This document shows, piece by piece, positions 1-8,604 of a stretch of DNA of 64,000 nt. How positions within the stretch are numbered: the stretch's first letter is position 1; the number at the start of each line of letters is the position of its first letter. The position numbers and the translations under genes were made by a program. Origin of the DNA: Solibacillus isronensis (GTDB lineage: Bacteria; Bacillota; Bacilli; Bacillales_A; Planococcaceae); the NCBI RefSeq assembly GCF_023715405.1, contig NZ_JAMBOC010000003.1:62001-126000 (forward strand). Direction: 5' to 3'. The notes under the pieces are model-generated. The model was not told where the DNA came from and did not search any database. It saw only the letters and a program-made list of their open reading frames with translations.

Positions 1-154
<154 letters not shown>

Positions 155-244
155 TTAAGCAGCACATATTTCTAAAAGGTAATAAAGTTCAAACGATGTA
201 AATTGACTCAGCAAGAGTACACATATATTGGAGGAAAACTTTTT

Positions 245-1534
245 ATGAATAACACGAAAGCAACAATGCTTGGAATTCAGCATTTGTTGGCAATGTATGC
301 AGGAGCCATTTTAGTACCGTTAATTATCGGTGGGGCATTAGGATTCAGTTCAGCGCAAATGACGTATTTAGTAGCGATCGATATTTTCATGTGTGGGGTA
401 GCAACACTGTTCCAAGTATGGAAGGGGAAAGTAATCGGCATTGGGTTACCTGTTGTATTAGGCTGTACATTTACAGCGGTAAGCCCGATTATTGCAATCG
501 GTTCTGGCGGCGGCTTAGGTGATGTTTACGGCGCGATAATTGCTTCAGGTATTATCATTGTATTAATCGGAGGCCTTTTCGGGAAATTGATTAAATTCTT
601 CCCGCCTGTTGTAACAGGTTCGGTCGTAACGATTATCGGAATCAGCTTAATTCCGGTAGCTATTAACAATATGGCTGGTGGACAAGGGGCAGCAGACTTT
701 GCATCAGGTTCAAATGTGGCACTAGCGTTTATTACATTATTAATTATTTTAGTAATTTACCGCTTCACAGTTGGCTTCGTTCGTGCGATTGCAATTTTAC
801 TAGGTATGGTGTCAGGAACAGTAATCGGTATTTTCATGGGCAAAGTTGATTTTGCCCCGGTTGTTGAAGCATCTTGGCTGCACATTATGCAACCATTCTA
901 CTTAGCAACACCGACATTCAATGCTTCTGCTATTTTAACGATGACATTGGTGGCGATGGTATCACTAGTTGAATCAACAGGTGTTTACTATGCATTAAGT
1001 GATATTACAAAAAAAGATTTAACTTCAAAAGATTTATCTAAAGGGTACCGTGCAGAAGGACTAGCATCGATTATCGGTGGTATTTTCAACGCATTCCCGT
1101 ATACAACATTCTCGCAAAACGTAGGACTGATCCAAATGTCAGGCGTACGCGACCGCAAAGTAATCTTCATTACAGGCGGTATGCTGGTAGCACTTGGATT
1201 CCTGCCAAAATTAGCAGCATTAACTACTATTATCCCAACACCAGTACTTGGTGCAGCGATGTTGGCAATGTTCGGTATGGTTATTACACAAGGTGTTAGA
1301 ATGCTAGCACCAGAAATCGCAAAATCAATGGAAAACGCAATGGTCGCAGCACTAGGCGTCGGTCTAGGAATCGGCGTTGCAACAGTACCAGGCATTTTCG
1401 AAAACCTTCCGTCATGGATGTCGATTTTGACTTCTAATGGGATTGTTGCGGGATCTGTAACGGCGATATTCTTGAATGTGTTGTTTAATATGGTCGGGAC
1501 GAAGCGTGTTGATCCGATGCATGTGATGGAGTAG
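245..1534 (+). CDS. pbuX: Xanthine permease (NCS2 family)
   Basis: A 429-residue polytopic membrane protein of the nucleobase:cation symporter-2 family, predicted to import xanthine for Xpt. It is hydrophobic throughout. The early segment MLGIQHLLAMYAGAILVP is the family N-terminal signature, and the region around residues 240-290 (VSLVESTGVYYAL, then AFPYTTFSQNVGLIQ) carries the conserved NCS2 QNxG motif. The start is ATG 245, preceded by GGAGG at 230-234; a TTG at 203 in the same frame has no ribosome site. It follows xpt, and a strong terminator follows it. The length fits PbuX of Bacillus. Confidence 0.9.
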   Translation: MNNTKATMLGIQHLLAMYAGAILVPLIIGGALGFSSAQMTYLVAIDIFMCGVATLFQVWKGKVIGIGLPVVLGCTFTAVSPIIAIGSGGGLGDVYGAIIASGIIIVLIGGLFGKLIKFFPPVVTGSVVTIIGISLIPVAINNMAGGQGAADFASGSNVALAFITLLIILVIYRFTVGFVRAIAILLGMVSGTVIGIFMGKVDFAPVVEASWLHIMQPFYLATPTFNASAILTMTLVAMVSLVESTGVYYALSDITKKDLTSKDLSKGYRAEGLASIIGGIFNAFPYTTFSQNVGLIQMSGVRDRKVIFITGGMLVALGFLPKLAALTTIIPTPVLGAAMLAMFGMVITQGVRMLAPEIAKSMENAMVAALGVGLGIGVATVPGIFENLPSWMSILTSNGIVAGSVTAIFLNVLFNMVGTKRVDPMHVME

Positions 1535-1553
1535 GTAGAGCTAATTTAAAAAG

Positions 1554-1604
1554 AATCCCACAAAAGAGCTAGGTAGTTGACTCTTTTGTGGGATTTTCTT
1601 TTTT
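1554..1604 (+). terminator. Rho-independent terminator of xpt-pbuX
   Basis: A perfect 15-bp stem (AATCCCACAAAAGAG at 1554-1568 with 1581-1595) and a 12-base loop, followed by a T-rich run at 1596-1604. Confidence 0.9.
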
Positions 1605-1685
1605 AAAAATATGAAATGAAAATATTTTTATCTAGCATTCTATTAGTAATCAATAAAGTTTAACAACCTTAACGTAAAATTACAG

Positions 1686-3242
1686 TTAGATTTCATACAT
1701 AGGAGATTCTGTTAGTAAATCAACAGCTGGCTGATATTGTATAGGATTATTAGGCGTGACTGGAATTGGGATGATACTGTCTCCATAATTAATCGATACA
1801 CCTCCATCTGCGTAAATTGTTTTGGCAAGTACAGTGCCGGTAATATTTCCACCTTGTGTAAGGTTAATCTTTGCATGGGGAGCAATAATATACTGACCAT
1901 TCGTTGGGACACCCCCAGAAATAGAGATATTTCCCCCGCCAGAATAAATATTTCCTTTTAAAGCTGCTCCTCCAGTAAGTGTTAAATCGGTTGTTTTTGT
2001 ATAAAAGGAACCGAAGAGGGAAGTTTCGTTTGAAAACGTTACTGCTGATGTTCCCTGATAATAAAAGTTTACCTGACCAGGTTTTCCATTATTATTGAAA
2101 GAGCCTTTAATATCGATAGAATCTTTCACGAAAATATTTAGCTTACCCGAACCTATAATTTTGATATGTCCTTGGGTAATATCTAGTTTATCTATATATA
2201 AATTAATATCTTTATTACCGATATTTAATGTAATCGTATTGTTTTCTCTTACTTTAAAGCTCTTAAAATAAGTATCTTTATTTAAGTTTAATTCATATTT
2301 ATCCGTCATCCAGTTTGTTGCTAAAAAATTGCCATCTTTAATAATGTCAGTTTTATTGGAATTATCTTTTATGACTTCGGTATTAGGTAAAACAAGATTA
2401 GTCACATTATTAAAATCTATTGAAGGGAATGGTGGTAAATAGTCATTAAGGTTAACTGAAATAGGAGTTACGGCGATGTTACCAGTGATAGAAGCCCCTT
2501 CATCCAATTTTACTATGCCACCACTGGCAACATCTCCGTATATTATGGCTCCCCGAGTTAATGTTATGTTGCTGCTTGTTACTACCGTCATATCTTTAAT
2601 CTGTAAACTAGGTGGTGATGGGTTTCCCCCGTTACCATTTCCCCCTCCTACAGGCGGGGGAGCGTTAAGATCAACTAAAATTGTTTGTTCGAGTGTACGT
2701 TTCTTAGAAGGAGCATTTACTAAAAAACCTTTAGAGTTGATTGTAAATTCACAACTAATGGTTTTAGCAACAGATTTACAAATCCCCTTTATTGTTGTCT
2801 TAGCAACCGGTTGCTCTTTAAACTGTTGTGAAAATTTATCGTAAGTATTTTCATAATAAATATCATTATTAATATAGCTGCATTTTTGTTTTTGAATTTC
2901 TTTATTATATTCAGTACAAAAACTAGATTTGATAATTGAGTTATAATAACTATCAAAGCTGTCATATACAGTTAAAATACGCTGTTGTTCTTCATAAGTT
3001 AAAGCATTCATTTGTGAAATAGTAGTTGAGTGAATAGTTTTCAAGGTCTTAGAGATTTTTACTTTCTCTAAATTGATCCCTGCCTCGGCAATATAATAAA
3101 TTGATTGATCAAAACGTTCATTAACTGTTGTTTTATTAGAATTGGTGGTAATTGTAAAGAGCCCTAGAGCAATAACAGATAGGAGTACAATAGTTAAGAT
3201 TGTTAAAAGTAAAGTATTGCCTTTAGTATTCAAATACTTCAT
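1686..3242 (-). CDS. PilX/GspK-like large minor pilin with beta-helix C-terminal region
   Basis: A 518-residue protein with a prepilin-like N-terminus: a short basic leader, KGNTLLLTILTIVLL, and one hydrophobic helix (about residues 9-30). Glu at +5 is missing, as in GspK/PilX-type proteins that sit at the pilus tip. Residues about 40-190 are charged and contain four Cys. A Pro/Gly linker follows near 192-212. The remainder is a repetitive Gly/Asn/Thr-rich region with short beta-turn units (GAIIYGDVASGG, GAALKGNIYSGGG, GNITGTVLAKT), suggesting a beta-helix related to polymer-forming or DUF7305-like domains. It is last in a three-gene operon; its ATG overlaps the upstream TAA by one base and has an AAGGAG site. 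A tip adhesin or cap role is inferred. Confidence 0.7.
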   Translation of the reverse strand: MKYLNTKGNTLLLTILTIVLLSVIALGLFTITTNSNKTTVNERFDQSIYYIAEAGINLEKVKISKTLKTIHSTTISQMNALTYEEQQRILTVYDSFDSYYNSIIKSSFCTEYNKEIQKQKCSYINNDIYYENTYDKFSQQFKEQPVAKTTIKGICKSVAKTISCEFTINSKGFLVNAPSKKRTLEQTILVDLNAPPPVGGGNGNGGNPSPPSLQIKDMTVVTSSNITLTRGAIIYGDVASGGIVKLDEGASITGNIAVTPISVNLNDYLPPFPSIDFNNVTNLVLPNTEVIKDNSNKTDIIKDGNFLATNWMTDKYELNLNKDTYFKSFKVRENNTITLNIGNKDINLYIDKLDITQGHIKIIGSGKLNIFVKDSIDIKGSFNNNGKPGQVNFYYQGTSAVTFSNETSLFGSFYTKTTDLTLTGGAALKGNIYSGGGNISISGGVPTNGQYIIAPHAKINLTQGGNITGTVLAKTIYADGGVSINYGDSIIPIPVTPNNPIQYQPAVDLLTESPMYEI

Positions 3243-3679
3243 TATTTGTCTCCTTTTCTAAATGCTATTGTTGTAGTGTAGTCCTGATTATTTAAAGTAA
3301 AATATATTGAAACCGTATGTTCATTCCAACTCATATTAAAATCTTCAATATTATTTACAATAATGACATCATTACGTGACAATGTCTTAGTTTCCGAATT
3401 GTAAGTGTAATTAAAAAGTAAGTTATCATTTTCATCCATAAAGAGATATGGATTTTTGGAAGGATTAATTTTATAACTTTTTCTGATATCCTTGGTAATT
3501 TGTTTAAGCATAAAGGCAGCATCATTAATTTGAAAAGCTTCAGCAGTCTGCTCCTTATTTTGTTCGACAGATGAATTTAAGGTACTAAAGACTAATATCA
3601 TCACAATAGAAAATATAACAATAGCAGCTAAAGTTTCTACCAATGTAAAGCCGATATAATTTTTAAAGTATCTTTTCAT
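3242..3679 (-). CDS. Type IV minor pilin, PilW/ComGF-like
   Basis: A 145-residue prepilin. The leader MKRYFKNYIG is followed by FTLVETLAAIVIFSIVMILV: cleavage is expected after the Gly, Glu is at +5, and a single hydrophobic helix (about 11-32) would embed in the membrane before assembly. The C-terminal domain of about 110 residues is soluble and has no Cys pair. It is the middle gene of the minor-pilin operon and overlaps the PilX-like gene by one base (TAATG), so translation is probably coupled. It is likely processed by the peptidase at 12741-13493. The assignment to PilW rather than another minor pilin rests on gene order. Confidence 0.7.
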   Translation of the reverse strand: MKRYFKNYIGFTLVETLAAIVIFSIVMILVFSTLNSSVEQNKEQTAEAFQINDAAFMLKQITKDIRKSYKINPSKNPYLFMDENDNLLFNYTYNSETKTLSRNDVIIVNNIEDFNMSWNEHTVSIYFTLNNQDYTTTIAFRKGDK

Positions 3680-3699
3680 TTTATCTCCTTCCTAAAAAT

Positions 3700-4206
3700 T
3701 TATCGCCAAATATAAATATTTTCAATATTTGCTTTTATAATGTTGGATGGCTTTTCTAAAATTTCAATAGCAACATTTGCTGTATTAGTATAATGACAGA
3801 GCGTAGAAATTGTTAAGTTTATTGTATATTGCTTTTGAGTGTCATTCCGATCTGAATCTCGAGTATATGAATAAACTTTTTCATAAGCAGTCGGATCATC
3901 CGGTAATTTTTTGGAACAAGTGTTAACGTGCACCATGGGTTTCTTTAATTGATAAGTAACAGCATCTATAGCTAGTGGTGTATTAGTTAGCTTTGACAAA
4001 GAATTAGGAGAGGTTGAAAAAATATAAATCCTTTCCATTTCTGTTTGAGCTAAATAAACTGCCTCGTGTATAGTCTCTGACTGAACATTTGTTTTTTTTG
4101 TTTGTAAAAGTAGGCTGAAAAATGAAATTAAAATAATTGTAACTAATACAATAGAAGCTACTACTTCTACTAGAGATATTCCGTTGTCTTGCCGTAAAAA
4201 TTTCAT
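3700..4206 (-). CDS. Type IV minor pilin, PilV/PilI-like
   Basis: A 168-residue prepilin, first gene of the minus-strand minor-pilin operon. The leader MKFLRQDNG is followed by ISLVEVVASIVLVTIILISF, a class III signal with Gly at -1 and Glu at +5. The remaining ~135 residues form a soluble domain with two Cys that might pair. ATG 4206 is preceded by GAGGAG. The gene diverges from the pilus-assembly operon across a 313-base shared control region. Together with the next two genes it probably forms the initiation or tip complex of the pilus. Confidence 0.7.
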   Translation of the reverse strand: MKFLRQDNGISLVEVVASIVLVTIILISFFSLLLQTKKTNVQSETIHEAVYLAQTEMERIYIFSTSPNSLSKLTNTPLAIDAVTYQLKKPMVHVNTCSKKLPDDPTAYEKVYSYTRDSDRNDTQKQYTINLTISTLCHYTNTANVAIEILEKPSNIIKANIENIYIWR

Positions 4207-4519
4207 TTTAACGACTCCTCTTTATAAGATTGGTCCTTAAGTAATATTTTATTATGTAATATTTAAATATTAAGATAGTATATTTATGTAATTTAAATAG
4301 TAAAAAATGATTACAAAAATAAAATACACAAAAAATACAAACCATATATAGTCATAAAGTAATCTTTGTTGTATTATATAAATATTAGCATAAAGGAAAC
4401 ACTTGGTAAAATAAAATCGTTTTTGCTAAAATTGGTGGTACAGATGTCACTAATTTTTTGGTAATTATTACTTATAAAATAACGTTTTAAAATAAAAAAT
4501 ATTATTATGGGGTGAACGC
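4207..4519. promoter_or_regulatory. Divergent control region between the two pilus operons
   Basis: These 313 bases carry no gene. They are very AT-rich and must hold promoters for both pilus operons. A TATTAT near 4374-4379 could be a plus-strand -10 element, but its -35 partner is poor. I looked for c-di-GMP riboswitch signatures and found none. Confidence 0.4.
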
Positions 4520-5872
4520 ATGAGGAATATTATTAAATTAATAGTTCTATTTACCTTATTTTCTATAATCCTTGCTATATGGGTACCACGCTTCATTGCT
4601 AGCCCTATTGAATCATCTGTTATGAAAGTCAAAGGTCCTACAATAGCCGGAATAGAAGTCGGCGATATGAACAGCAAGGAATTAGAAGTTGTGTTAACAA
4701 ATGCAGTTAATGATTGGTATACCCACAATTTTATTGTTTCAGGTGGAGGTAGTTCGATTGAACTCAGTTCTTCTACATTCCAATTTGATATAAAAAGTAC
4801 AGTTAATAATTATGAAGAGAATTACCGCAAACCATGGTATAAATTTTGGTCAGGTGAAAAAACGGTTCATCTTCCATTAAATATACTTCCAAATGAAGTT
4901 GTAAAAGATGAAATTAGCAATATTTCAATATGGGATACGGATTCAACTTATGAAAAAGTGTTGCTAAATGCTTCTTATTTAAAAAAAGAGGAAGTTGAAG
5001 CGATAGTCACTGATTTATCAACAATACAAACAGAGCGTATTTCATTATCAAGTGAGACAATGCCAGAGAGTACAATGGGAATAAATGAACTTGTACTTGC
5101 ACTGAATGATACAGTAGTTGAGCCGAATATGGATTTTTCAATGATTAATCAATTAGGGGACGCGATTAATTTGTCAAATCGTGAGGCCATCAATTTTATT
5201 GCTTCCAATCTATACAATGCAGCTCTTAATAGCAATGGCAAAATTATAGAACGCCATTCTCAAAATAAAATTCCTTCCTATTTTAGCCCTGGTCTAGAAG
5301 CGAAGGTAGATGTATTGGCAGGTAAAGATTTGAAATTTGCCAATACGCTAACAACACCTATCTTATTAAAGTTGTCAATGGACGGTGAAAAATTATTAAC
5401 AGAAATTTATACGTCGCGCAAAGAGGCCGAGGTTTCTATATCAGTAACACGTGATGAAACGGTACTGCCGCGTACGATCACTCGCTATTCAAGTGATCTG
5501 TCAACCGGTCAAAAACAGCAAATTCAGGAAGGTACAGAGGGTTTGCGAGTATCTGTGTACCGAACAGTTTATGGTGAACAACATTTAGTAAGCCGTGATT
5601 ATTATCCACCGGTTAATCGCATTGTTGTAGAATCACCTCCACAAAGAGAAGGACAAAATACTTGGAATAATACGAGTGATGAACAACAAGATCCGATTGA
5701 TTTAGATGGTGATGGATTCCCTGATGAAGATTTTACCGTGGGAGATACAATTAAAGATGAACAAAACGCCAATTCTAATATTCCAAATGAAGAAACAGGC
5801 AATACATATGGAGATGAAAATCTACCGCCGGGCAGCTATTACGATAAAGGTGGGAATTTAATAACTCCATAG
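4520..5872 (+). CDS. VanW-like / G5 domain membrane-anchored protein of the pilus operon
   Basis: A 450-residue protein with an N-terminal membrane anchor (about residues 5-25), an extracytoplasmic region, and a VanW-like module around 195-290 (NTLTTPILLKLSMDGEKL resembles the family). A G5-like segment follows (about 300-370, QIQEGTEGLRVSVYRTVY). The C-terminus is an acidic low-complexity tail rich in Asp, Asn and Pro. ATG 4520 follows GGGGTG. It lies 14 bases upstream of pilB and opens the assembly operon. VanW/G5 modules occur in cell-wall-binding proteins, so a role in passing or anchoring the pilus in peptidoglycan is plausible but inferred. Confidence 0.65.
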   Translation: MRNIIKLIVLFTLFSIILAIWVPRFIASPIESSVMKVKGPTIAGIEVGDMNSKELEVVLTNAVNDWYTHNFIVSGGGSSIELSSSTFQFDIKSTVNNYEENYRKPWYKFWSGEKTVHLPLNILPNEVVKDEISNISIWDTDSTYEKVLLNASYLKKEEVEAIVTDLSTIQTERISLSSETMPESTMGINELVLALNDTVVEPNMDFSMINQLGDAINLSNREAINFIASNLYNAALNSNGKIIERHSQNKIPSYFSPGLEAKVDVLAGKDLKFANTLTTPILLKLSMDGEKLLTEIYTSRKEAEVSISVTRDETVLPRTITRYSSDLSTGQKQQIQEGTEGLRVSVYRTVYGEQHLVSRDYYPPVNRIVVESPPQREGQNTWNNTSDEQQDPIDLDGDGFPDEDFTVGDTIKDEQNANSNIPNEETGNTYGDENLPPGSYYDKGGNLITP

Positions 5873-5886
5873 TAGGAGGTGCAACT

Positions 5887-7548
5887 ATGAAGGCATCAAG
5901 AAAACGCTTAGGAGACCTGCTCCTTGAATCAGGGGTAATTAGCGAGCAACAGTTAACGTATGCACTCGAAAATAAAAGTCGTGATGAAAAATTGGGCGAC
6001 TTTTTTATTAAGGAAAATGTACTTACCGAGCAACAACTTATTGAAGTGCTGGAGTTCCAGTTAGGTATTCCCCACATTACATTGAATAAATACGCAATAG
6101 ACCCGGAACTATTACAGCTTGTGCCGAGGGAGCTGGCGAAACGCGTTAACATTATGCCGGTACGTCGTGATAAAAACAAGTTGCTAATTGCGATGTCTGA
6201 CCCGATGGATTATTTTGCAATTGAAGAAGTCCGTATGGCGACCGGTTGTCAAATTGAAACAAGTATTGCTGCAAAGGATGATCTATACCGGACTATTACT
6301 AAATATTATGATTTGCAGGCTTCAATGGATGCTGCTTTATCAGAAGTAGAGGTAAACAATCCCGAAGTTCAACAGGAAATTACGGATGAAGATTCTCCAA
6401 TTGTAAGATTAGTCAATCAAATTATTGCTAATGGTGTTGCCCAGCGTGCATCGGATATTCATTTTGATCCGCAGGAAACAGAGTATAAAGTTCGTTATCG
6501 TACCGATGGGATATTGCGTACAGAGAGATCACTGCCAAAGCATATGCAGAATATGATGACGGCCCGTGTAAAAATTATGGGTGGTCTTAATATAACAGAA
6601 AATCGGATTCCGCAAGATGGACGTTTTAAAGTGAACATTGAATTTAAACATATTGATATTCGTCTTTCTACATTGCCTACCGTATATGGTGAAAAAATTG
6701 TTATGCGTATTTTGGATGTCAGTAACGTTGCAACCGATATTTCGCAGTTAGGATTTACAAAGAAAAACGAAACACTGTTCCAACAGATGATTGCAAAACC
6801 AAATGGCATTGTGCTTATTACTGGTCCTACAGGTTCAGGTAAATCCTCGACTTTATATGCAGCACTCTCAAACTTGAATGATGAAGAAGTAAATATTATT
6901 ACGATTGAAGATCCAGTTGAATATCAGCTTAACGGCGTTAACCAGATTCAAGTTAAAGAAGAAATCGGTTTAACATTTGCTACCGGTTTACGGTCTATAT
7001 TACGTCAAGATCCAGATATTATTATGGTCGGGGAAATCCGTGATACAGAGACAGCGCAAATTGCAATTCGTGCATCGCTGACAGGACATCTTGTTTTGAG
7101 TACATTACATACAAATAATGCGGTAGAATCTGTGTCACGTCTGCAAGATATGGGAATTGAACCATTTTTAATTTCTTCTTCACTTGTCGGTATAATGGCC
7201 CAGCGTCTTGTACGCCAAATTTGCAGGGATTGCAGTACGGAAATCGAGCCTTCAAATCGGGAAAGGGAAATTTTCCAATCAAATGGATTTATGGTAAATA
7301 AACTTCGTAAAGGTCGAGGTTGTGCGGCATGTGGAAACACAGGATATCGTGGTCGGCTTGCTATTCATGAATTTTTACCGGTAGACCGTGAGTTAAAGGA
7401 ATTGATTTTAAAACATGCAAGTAGTTATGTAATGCGCGACTATATGAAAAAAGCAGGACATCATACGTTATTGCAGGATGGCTTATTGAAAGTGCTAGAT
7501 GGTGTAACAACTACTGAAGAAGTACTAAGGGTTGCAACGATTGATTAG
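5887..7548 (+). CDS. pilB: Type IV pilus extension ATPase
   Basis: A 553-residue GspE/PilB-family ATPase that powers pilin polymerisation from the cytoplasmic side. Residues 1-150 form the MshEN/T2SSE N-terminal domain. Walker A is GPTGSGKSS (313-321), the Asp box is ITIEDPVEY, Walker B is ILRQDPDIIMVGEIRD (371-386), and the His box is TGHLVLSTLHTN. A zinc-binding tetracysteine is present (C446, C449, C479, C482), typical of PilB/GspE and absent from PilT. An AGGAGG site precedes ATG 5887. It is 12 bases upstream of pilT in the same operon. Confidence 0.95.
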   Translation: MKASRKRLGDLLLESGVISEQQLTYALENKSRDEKLGDFFIKENVLTEQQLIEVLEFQLGIPHITLNKYAIDPELLQLVPRELAKRVNIMPVRRDKNKLLIAMSDPMDYFAIEEVRMATGCQIETSIAAKDDLYRTITKYYDLQASMDAALSEVEVNNPEVQQEITDEDSPIVRLVNQIIANGVAQRASDIHFDPQETEYKVRYRTDGILRTERSLPKHMQNMMTARVKIMGGLNITENRIPQDGRFKVNIEFKHIDIRLSTLPTVYGEKIVMRILDVSNVATDISQLGFTKKNETLFQQMIAKPNGIVLITGPTGSGKSSTLYAALSNLNDEEVNIITIEDPVEYQLNGVNQIQVKEEIGLTFATGLRSILRQDPDIIMVGEIRDTETAQIAIRASLTGHLVLSTLHTNNAVESVSRLQDMGIEPFLISSSLVGIMAQRLVRQICRDCSTEIEPSNREREIFQSNGFMVNKLRKGRGCAACGNTGYRGRLAIHEFLPVDRELKELILKHASSYVMRDYMKKAGHHTLLQDGLLKVLDGVTTTEEVLRVATID

Positions 7549-7560
7549 GAGGGGTGCAAG

Positions 7561-8604
7561 ATGACAATGAACATACAGGATTTATTACGACGTGCATATG
7601 ATGAAAAAGTATCAGATTTACATGTAACAATCGGCATTCCTCCAGTTTACCGTGTAAATGGTCAATTAAAACAGTTTGGTGATGTAAACGTAACTGCAGA
7701 AATGGTTGAACAGATGATACATCATATTTTACCCGAATATAAAGTATCGGAGTTTGAAGAAAAGGGAGAAACGGATTTTAATTATTCGTTGGAAGGGCTT
7801 TGTCGTTTCCGTGTCAATGCCTATCATCAACGAAATGCGGGGGCAATTGCCGCACGTTTAGTTTCAAGTCAAATTCCAACGATTGAATCTTTGAATATGC
7901 CAAGAATCCTCTATGATTTGTCGGAAAAACCTCAGGGACTCATTTTAGTCACTGGTCCTACAGGTTCAGGTAAATCAACTACTTTAGCCGCAATGATTGA
8001 TTATATTAATGAAACGAAATCAAAGCATATTATAACTTTAGAAGATCCAATTGAATATTTACACTCGCATAAAAAGTCGGTAGTGAATCAGCGCGAAATT
8101 GGTATTGATACAAACTCGTTTGCCAATGGGCTACGTGCAGCACTTCGTCAGGATCCAGATATTATTCTAGTCGGAGAAATGCGGGATTTAGAAACGATTT
8201 CAACAGCAATTACAGCAGCAGAAACCGGACACTTAGTGTTTGCGACACTACATACATCGAGTGCACCAACAACAATTGATCGTATTATCGATGTATTCCC
8301 GCCCCATCAGCAAGGCCAAATTCGTATTCAACTTGCGAATGTACTGCAAGGTATTATTTCACAGCGATTGTTCATACGTAAAGATGCTGCAGGTCGAGTT
8401 GCAGCAACAGAAATTTTAATAGGTGTTCCAGCGGTAACTAATTTAATCCGTAATGAAAAAGTCCATCAAATTCCTAGTATTATGCAGACAGGCCGAGCGT
8501 TGGGAATGCATACATTAGAGACTTCAGTTCAATCACTTGTTTCTTCTGGTCAAGTTTCATTGAAGGAAGCCAGTTCATTTTTGAACGTTGGTGAGTATAA
8601 TTGA
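7561..8604 (+). CDS. pilT: Type IV pilus retraction ATPase
   Basis: A 347-residue PilT-family hexameric ATPase that drives pilus depolymerisation. Walker A is GPTGSGKST (132-140), the Asp box LEDPIEYLH, Walker B LRQDPDIILVGEMRD and the His box TGHLVFATLHT. The C-terminal AVTNLIRNEKVHQI corresponds to the AIRNLIRE motif needed for retraction. It has no tetracysteine, as expected for PilT. GGAGGGG precedes ATG 7561. Its TGA overlaps the start of pilC. PilT separates a true retractile pilus from the com pseudopilus of Bacillus, which lacks it. Confidence 0.95.
   Translation: MTMNIQDLLRRAYDEKVSDLHVTIGIPPVYRVNGQLKQFGDVNVTAEMVEQMIHHILPEYKVSEFEEKGETDFNYSLEGLCRFRVNAYHQRNAGAIAARLVSSQIPTIESLNMPRILYDLSEKPQGLILVTGPTGSGKSTTLAAMIDYINETKSKHIITLEDPIEYLHSHKKSVVNQREIGIDTNSFANGLRAALRQDPDIILVGEMRDLETISTAITAAETGHLVFATLHTSSAPTTIDRIIDVFPPHQQGQIRIQLANVLQGIISQRLFIRKDAAGRVAATEILIGVPAVTNLIRNEKVHQIPSIMQTGRALGMHTLETSVQSLVSSGQVSLKEASSFLNVGEYN

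Noticed and set aside
203..244. Upstream TTG start for pbuX adding 14 residues
   Set aside because: No ribosome site precedes it, whereas ATG 245 has GGAGG at ideal distance and begins the conserved NCS2 N-terminus.
988..1395. 135-residue minus-strand frame inside pbuX
   Set aside because: Antisense shadow of a conserved membrane protein, without a start signal.
4207..4519. c-di-GMP riboswitch in front of a pilus operon
   Set aside because: Such switches control pili in some Clostridia, so I looked for the class I and II core motifs; none are present.
6495..7340. Minus-strand frames opposite pilB
   Set aside because: They are antisense to strongly conserved ATPase motifs and lack ribosome sites; codon bias makes such shadows common.
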